In this document: positions 56,101 through 64,000 of the stretch, one piece after another | How positions within the stretch are numbered: position 1 is the first letter of the stretch | How the letters are laid out: each line of letters opens with the position of its first letter | Assembly (NCBI GenBank): GCA_003971905.1 | Contig: RSEE01000103.1 | Location: 159,478 to 223,477 of the forward strand | DNA length: 64,000 bases | Reading direction: 5' to 3' | Source of the DNA: Moniliella sp. 'wahieum' | Taxonomy: Eukaryota > Basidiomycota > Moniliellomycetes > Moniliellales > Moniliellaceae | Program-made: the position numbers and the translations under genes | Notes under the pieces: generated by a model | Databases searched by the model: none | What the model saw: only the letters and a program-made list of their open reading frames with translations | Told to the model about the DNA's origin: nothing

Positions 56101-57272
56101 CCCCAACGGGTCCCCATGCAGCGTAAACTCTCCAGTTCCCTTACCCAGCTCCCATCTAGCCGTGGGCCCACCAGCTCGTCCTTCGTCGGGCCCCAATCAA
56201 CTACCTTGGGCACGCTCTTGCGCGGCCCGCCCACTACCGAAGCTTTGCCCGAACTGACGTTTGATCGTATCCCCGTCAAGCCCATCGAATCCAATCCCGC
56301 TCCCTCAGGCGTGTCGCTGATGCAGCGTGGACGACTTGGCAAGCGAGCGACCGCTCGCGAGCCTCCGTCCGGACCCGCCTTTTCCCTCTGCCAGAACTGG
56401 GACGGGTCTGGCCATCCTTCCCCTGAAGTGCGTCACCCGGCGCTTCCCGGAGCTTGGGCACGGTACAGAGTGAGCCGGTGGCAGTGCGCTTGCTTTCCCA
56501 CCACCAACCCCGCTCCATCTCGCGTCCGCGTAAGGTCATCCGTGGTTTGGCGGGGACGAGCAAGTGGCCATTCACCAAGATGACCGCGTTCCTGCCGATT
56601 CGCCCAGCCGAGCCAGACCGCCTTTGGCCTCACTCCGCTGAGCACACCCGTCGGTAGTGCACTTTCGGCAGCCGTCCCGCCTCGGCCCTGTCCCGGCCCC
56701 CCGAGGGCCCGGACCCGGCCCTTGCTCCAGTCTTTTCTCATCCCCCCGCCCCATGTCGGGCGAACGGGGGCTAGGCGAGTCCAACGCGATGAGTGCCGCC
56801 ACGGGCCTGTCGAGCCTCTTTGCCGGTGCCCCCTGGGGCCGGGGAAACGGGACAGTAAGCACACCCTCTCCCGCTGGGGCCGAAGCCAAGCTATTCGAGG
56901 CCGAGGAACTGTTGGCTGAGTCGGATTGGCTCTCGATCCCGATTGACGAGGCAACTATCAAGGAGCCCACGCAGATGACCTGGTTCGAGGGCGAGTGGGT
57001 GGACTTGGTGATGGAGCGTGCGCAGCAAGGCGAACCGAGTCGACGCGCGGCGAGGTGCCTGACATGCCTGATCCACCGATGCCCCCTGCGGGCGGGAAGA
57101 TGGAGAGTGGTCGTGGCTCGGCGGCGGCGGCGGTGCTGCGGCGCATCCTGCCCTACCTTAATGGCAAGCACTCGCTCGACGAGATTGCGCTGCGGGAGGA
57201 TCTGCGACGGAGAGAGATTCGGCTGGTGCGGAGACGTTCAAAGAGGATCTGATTGAGTTCCTGCACCCTTGA
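53118..57272 (+). CDS. NPR3: Npr3-like subunit of SEACIT/GATOR1 (TORC1 inhibitor)
   Basis: Npr3 pairs with Npr2 in the complex that restrains TORC1 on amino-acid shortage. The longin-like start SCLLAVLLVAASADEGSPQI followed by VFRWPRRP is at about 53355-53450. A long disordered insert precedes the conserved core: LGFDTTYLASMLNPRELSDR, FELIVDDLAFVGHPV and FHFVLVLD (54265-54615). Next is YAEQERVNFVGTEVHRLVVL. Then IGPYLLPWKTLLMMDD (55110-55160) and HLIYYREAKVVDVPRIKNIY (about 55520-55580) follow. A 74-nt intron (55609-55682) precedes LPTYASAWARDMPQFSPFP. The diagnostic C-terminus is ILPYLNGKHSLDEIALREDL, then RRREIRLV, and after one indel EDLIEFLHP with the stop at 57270. An N-terminal extension of about 77 residues (from 53118) is unusual; the ATG at 53307 is the alternative start. 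Many frameshifts. Confidence 0.85.
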
Positions 57273-58375
57273 GGCGGGTGGGCAGGTGGGGAGGTGTGTG
57301 TGGGTGGGGTGGTGTCTGTGCGTGGCAATCCACATGGACTGGAGGGATGGATGGAATGGGCGATGGAACAGACACGGGTCCAACAGGCTTGCAGCGTGTT
57401 GCGTGGCTCGATCGGCGTATCCACTGGATGCGGCCGCCAGCTGCAGCTGCGCCGTTGGTAGAAGGACGTACTGCACCGGATAACAAGGATGTAGTCCCCA
57501 CGGCGTTCTGAAGGGGGGATGGCTTGCCACCCGTACTGGGCGGAGTAGGAGGACGCACGCTGGAGAGATGCGATAATCCCACTATCATGGGCCACTGTTC
57601 TGGCAGCATAGCAATTCGACTAGCGACTGGATTATTATTCGCCTGTCCCGCTTGGCCCTCCGGCCCTCCTGGGTCTCCTGGCGAGCACCGTCGCCTTGGC
57701 CTCTCAGGAATGGGGTGCGGGAGAAACGTCAAGGGAAGCGAGACGCGAGCGCAGGCAGGTCCGGTAGACGAAGATCACCACCAGGCGCAGGAAAGCGTCT
57801 GCGCGGCAGGCCAGCTACCCGAGTGTCGATGGTGCTGATGTGTCGATGATGGACGTACTGGACACGCCAAGCGAGCCCTCCATTAATCAGCCGGGCCCTG
57901 CGCTGCAGTGCTGTGCCCGGCGGGTGGGTGGTGGGGGTGGCTGTGTGGGATGCAGCCAGCACTGCCACGGCACTGCGCCACTCCCCACCTGGCCCACTCT
58001 GCAGGAACCGCGTTGCATCGATGCACGGGGGCAGTATGCGCACGGCCATCGCCCGGCCTCACTGGTCTGCTGCGCGGGCTCGGCAAATGCACCCTGGCAC
58101 TGGGCATCGCACGGCGCCGTGTGCACCAGCCACTCCACCTGCCTTTCTGCCTTTTCTGCCCCCCCAGCCACCACCACCACCACCACCACCACCACCGTTC
58201 CGCCTCCACCTCCACTCTTCCTCTCTTCTTCTTCTTTTCTGCTTTTCTGCTCTTCTGCTTTCACTGGTCGAGAGGGCCACCTCCCTCTCTGTGCGCTCCC
58301 GCCATCCACGCTCGTTACTTTCCGTCCGCCCCCCCCCCCCCACGCTCCCTTCCTCCCCGTCCCACTGCGATCACT
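57273..58375. other. Intergenic region upstream of the cyclin gene
   Basis: Open frames on both strands are compositional (Pro/His/Gln). It contains a CAC/CCA microsatellite and CT- and C-rich runs up to the start codon, typical of a leader. Confidence 0.45.
58168..58196. repeat. (CCA)n microsatellite
   Basis: About nine to ten uninterrupted CCA units, in the presumed leader or promoter of the cyclin gene. Confidence 0.9.
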
Positions 58376-59932
58376 ATGATGGCCCTCAGCACCGACTCAC
58401 GCCTTGCACGAACCCACATCCACAGCATGTCCAGCACCACCGCCTCAGCTCGCTGCGGTAGCCTCAAGACCGCATCCAAACGTCACTCTGCTGTGTTGTC
58501 TCACGCGCGCCGCACTGCTTCGGTCCCCCACCCGGCTGTCCAGGCCGTGCCACGTGTTTTCCCGTGCCCCCTGGCCCCGCGCCATACTCCCCTTCTTCCG
58601 TCCATCGTTCCCACTTCTCGTCTTTCTCTTCGTCTTTCTCTTCCTCACCTGTACCCGATACCAACGCCTCTGACCACATGATCACCGACGTGTCTCCCTC
58701 TTGTCCGAGACGGAGGACTATGTGGACCTCGAATACCACAGCGAGGTGGTGGCCCACATGCTCAAGATGGAGGTGCGCACTCGATCCGATCACTCCCACG
58801 TGCATTTTTGGGATGAAACTGACCGGATTCGCTGGTGGATGCTGCACTGCAGGATGCCACTCGTCCCACCTTGGCATGATGGACCAGCCCGAAGTCACCT
58901 GGCGCCTACGTCCGTATGTGTTGGACTTTATGATTGAGATGCACGTCATGTTCGAGTTTCGCCCGAGACACTCTATGTGGCGGTGGGTGTACTGGATCGG
59001 TACCTTAGCAAGCGAGTGGTGCTCAAGCGTCACTACCAGCTCCGGGGCTGTGGCAATGTGGATTGCGGCCAAGTACGAGGACGACAAGGACGCGGTTCCT
59101 ACCCCCATCGAGCTGGTGGCCATGTGTTGTAACTCGCTGATCAGTCGGCGTTCTACCAAATGGAGGCACATATGCTCTCTACCCTGCGCTACGCTATTGG
59201 GCGTCCATCGCATGAGGCCTGGTTGCGCATGTACCTTGCTGGTGATCCTGCGTTGCTGCGTGAGAAGAACCCAGCCGGGCTGATCGCGGTGGCCCGCCTG
59301 GCTCTTCATGTGAGCTTGTACCAGCGGGAGTTTGTGCCGCTGCCCCCCAGCTCAGTCACGGTAGGCGCGCTGTGGTTAGCCGATATTCTGCTCTCCCCCT
59401 CTGGTCCCGTGGCTTCTGCAATCAGTCGCGCCTACGACGAGCTGGACCCGTTGGCATGCGAGGCGATGTTGGCGCTTCACATGCGCTGCGGAATGAGGAT
59501 GTGTCCCCATTGGTCCGGCAGTTGTTCCCAGCACGTACTTGCTGTGCAGCAGGCGTTCCGCAGGTGCATCAGCATGCCTCGATGGCCCTCTTGACCGCCA
59601 CCCTGCCTTCGCCCCCCAGTCTGATGGCCACCCCGCCCGCTCGCGGGCGCAGCTCGGGGTCGGACACCCCCATCACCCCTCCCTTGGGCGGGCTGTGGCC
59701 TACGCCCCAAACCGTGGGCACGACCACGACGGACGACTATGACCCAGGACCCTATACCCCCTTCCACCGTGCTCTCCCCCCTGGTCAACTGTGCTCTTCC
59801 CGACGGCGCAGTGATGATGAAAACGGACATGCCACTTTCCCCCACCAACCTCCTCACCCCTTGATCCAGTCCACTGCCTTGCCAACGGCCCGCGCGGGGC
59901 CCACGATCGTGGTGGATCGGCAAGATGTATGA
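58376..59932 (+). CDS. G1 cyclin (Cln/Puc1 type)
   Basis: Activates the main cyclin-dependent kinase in G1. The N-terminal part is Ser/Arg-rich. The cyclin box begins near 58715 (DYVDLEYHSEVVAHMLKMEV). It continues with WRLRPYVLDFMIEMHVMFEF near 58900, VGVLDRYLSKRVVLKRHYQL near 58985 and AVAMWIAAKYEDDKDAVPTP near 59050. Then come QMEAHMLSTLRYAIGRPSHE near 59160 and ALLREKNPAGLIAVARLALH. RPYVLDF, KRVVLKRHYQL with AKYEDxKDxVPT and SAFYQMEAHMLSTL mark it as a Cln-like G1 cyclin, not a B-type one. The C-terminal tail is Pro/Thr/Ser-rich, consistent with an unstable protein. Several frameshifts. The start (ATGATG at 58376) follows a C-rich leader. Confidence 0.82.
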
Positions 59933-60802
59933 CCCTGAGCAGTGCGCTCTTGGTCCCATGCGCATGGCCCAGCCCACGAGAGCACGAGAGCACGAGAGCA
60001 CGAAAGCAATTTGGTTCTGTTTGACTTTTGACGCTCGTGCTCCATCCATTACTACCACACTTCAATGCCCGCCCCCCTGCTGTATTTGACAGCTACTCAA
60101 GTTCAAGCTCTTCTCAAGTCTCATCGATCACCACCTCACTTTTCACTCAAGATATCAAATTCAACATCTCCGATCCCGCATTGCAAGTATACGCTTCAAG
60201 CTTGAAGCTTCCAGCCTCCAGTCTCCTCCTGCTTTTCCACCCACGCCCACGCGAGTGTGCCCTGCCTCCTCTGCTTGCTCATGCCTTCGTTTTCTAGTTC
60301 CGCGGCACCTGCTTGTGGCCAGTCAGGGCCAGTACCAGCGGGTAAGCCGGCCATGCCCCCCAGTATGATTTGCGTATCCCTGCTGTGTGCTGTCGCCCGC
60401 TCGCCTGTCTTTCCTTCTGTTGCCGCTCGTTGTGTGGCCCGAGATGCGACTGCCGTGGTGGTTGAGTATGCATCGAGCCAGCATCTGTGCGTGTGTTGGT
60501 GTGGGGGGAGGGGTGCGCAGGCCAGATGACCAGCGTCAGGTAGGTTAGCCTCACTGAGGGGTCCTGACTGTGAAATGTGAAGTTGGATGGTGCCCACGTA
60601 ATCGAGAAGCGCACGCCAGGAGTAGCTGCGCAGGTGTGACGTCATGGCACGGCCACCCGGCGTGACGTGGCGCCAGCGGGGCGCTGCCAGCGGATGGGGC
60701 TGGGATGGGCTGACTGGGCTAAGCGACGGGGGCCCACCCCTTACGCCGCAGCGCCCCATTCGCTTGCCTGCCCTCCACCGTGTCGTCTCTGCGCCGCCCT
60801 GC
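59933..60802. other. Intergenic region upstream of the m-AAA protease gene
   Basis: A triple direct repeat of agagcacg lies at about 59979-60003. A cttcaagcttgaagcttcc palindrome is at 60205-60223. No gene supported. The last 100 bases before 60803 are GC-rich. Confidence 0.45.
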
Positions 60803-63136
<2,334 letters not shown>

Positions 63137-63176
63137 CCTCAACGTTCACTCTCACACTCTGCCCCCCCCGCCCTGA

Positions 63177-64000
63177 CCAGCGCCTATTTCACGAAAAGGC
63201 CACCACAGTGCCTACTTAGTAGCATCGATATCACCTTAGATCTTACACCACTTGAGAAACGCATGCATCATGCCGTGGGCGCTGTCCTCTTTCTTCGGCT
63301 GGCCGCTGAGCCCGGGTGTGTTTTGGTGTAGGTATGGAATTGGCACAGGCATGATACTAGGACACTAGATGGATCCCGCCGGCTGAGCTGTGGTTGCGTG
63401 ATGTTTGATTCTGCCCCAGGAGGTCATGAACCCAAAGGGGGTAGTAGCGGGAGAGCTTTTTCAGTGGTGGAACAACGCCACATGCCATTATATTGCCTCA
63501 CTATCGTCGCGGGTGAGGTGGGGCGCGCACGAGACACGTCAGGTGCAGGTGCAGTTGGATTGGTGTAGCAGAGGTGTTCAGCGCCGAGCCGCGTCTCCGA
63601 CATGACGGGAGAAGAGACCCCGTACGCCGCCTGCATCAGTCAGACAAAAGAAGAGGTGCGGTGTAGGTCGGTTTTCCCTCACAGGTGCGGGGGAGCAACC
63701 CCCCCCTCGGCGGGCCGAGAACGGAATGCGGGCGGCAGCACCCATGGCGCCGCAGCCAGCGCCGACGCCGAGGCCCAGATGCCGCCCACGCCGGCCCAGA
63801 CGGCGGCGGCTGCCCTCAGGGCGGGCCGGCAAATGCCGATGGGCGTCATCGATCATCGATCACCACGCGCTGTGTGGTGGGTAAATTGTATATGCCTCCC
63901 TCGTGCAAGCAGCCGCGTCACCCATCCCCGTCATGGATCATCCACCTCGCTACGCCTTCCGCCGGGCCGGGGGCCGCCGCTGTGTGCGGAGACCAGCGCC
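63177..64000. other. Intergenic end of the window
   Basis: No supported gene. A 92-codon minus-strand frame (63578-63856) is Gly/Arg/Ala-rich by composition. A duplicated gtcatcgatcatcgatcac word is at 63845-63862. Confidence 0.4.

Noticed and set aside
57238-57732. 164-codon minus-strand frame downstream of NPR3
   Set aside because: Pro/His/Ser-rich composition, overlaps the end of NPR3 and carries no recognisable motif.

Overview
The window is nuclear DNA of a fungus, most probably a basidiomycete. The genes are fungal housekeeping genes: Prp40, Bem1/Scd2, Fzo1, Npr3, Urb2, a Cln-type G1 cyclin, phospholipase B, a GPI-anchored Kre9/Knh1-like wall protein and an m-AAA protease. Introns are rare, short (about 56-150 nt) and GT-AG. 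Leaders are often CT-rich, and intergenic DNA is rich in short overlapping TCAC/GTGAC words. A placement near Ustilaginomycotina is only a guess from the intergenic style and the G1 cyclin.

Almost every conserved gene is cut into several frames by single-base (rarely two-base) indels, usually in short homopolymers. This includes genes that cannot be dispensable, such as ribosomal protein uS17, the m-AAA protease and Prp40. I read this as uncorrected long-read sequence, not as pseudogenes. Coordinates below therefore span the whole gene across frameshifts, and ends that depend on an indel are marked as uncertain.

Layout. 0-5.4 kb: AT-richer, gene-poor DNA with one coding-like degraded segment at 4.1-4.9 kb. 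6.2-8.5 kb (-): PRP40. 9.1-9.8 kb (+): relic of a NEDD4/Rsp5-type HECT ubiquitin ligase. 11-13 kb (+): Ser/Pro-rich protein. 13.6-16.5 kb (+): BEM1/SCD2 polarity scaffold. 17.3-17.7 kb (+): small spliced membrane-protein candidate. 18.9-21.1 kb (-) and 21.6-24.0 kb (+): a UBA-domain protein and a mitochondrial RCC1-repeat protein that diverge from a promoter holding a nine-copy 8-bp repeat. 24.5 kb: intron-containing tRNA-Gln. 25.0-26.3 kb (+): alpha/beta hydrolase. 27.0-28.9 kb (+): pICln and calcipressin, so close that they may be one fused gene. 30.6-31.6 kb (+): SDR. 32.3-32.8 kb (+): RPS11. 33.2-33.8 kb (-) and 34.3-35.6 kb (+): two unrecognised proteins. 36.6-39.2 kb (+): FZO1. 39.6-43.9 kb (-): URB2. 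44-46.5 and 48.7-51.7 kb: intergenic DNA with dispersed repeats. 46.6-48.7 kb (+): phospholipase B. 51.8-52.5 kb (+): GPI-anchored wall protein. 53.1-57.3 kb (+): NPR3. 58.4-59.9 kb (+): G1 cyclin. 60.8-63.1 kb (+): m-AAA protease.

There is no operon or biosynthetic cluster. Several genes serve mitochondria (RCC1-like, Fzo1, m-AAA) or growth control (Npr3/TORC1, Cln cyclin, Bem1, calcipressin), but I see no evidence that this grouping is more than chance. The most unusual points are the HECT-ligase relic, the possible pICln-calcipressin fusion and a roughly 270-bp dispersed repeat family with a conserved internal hairpin.
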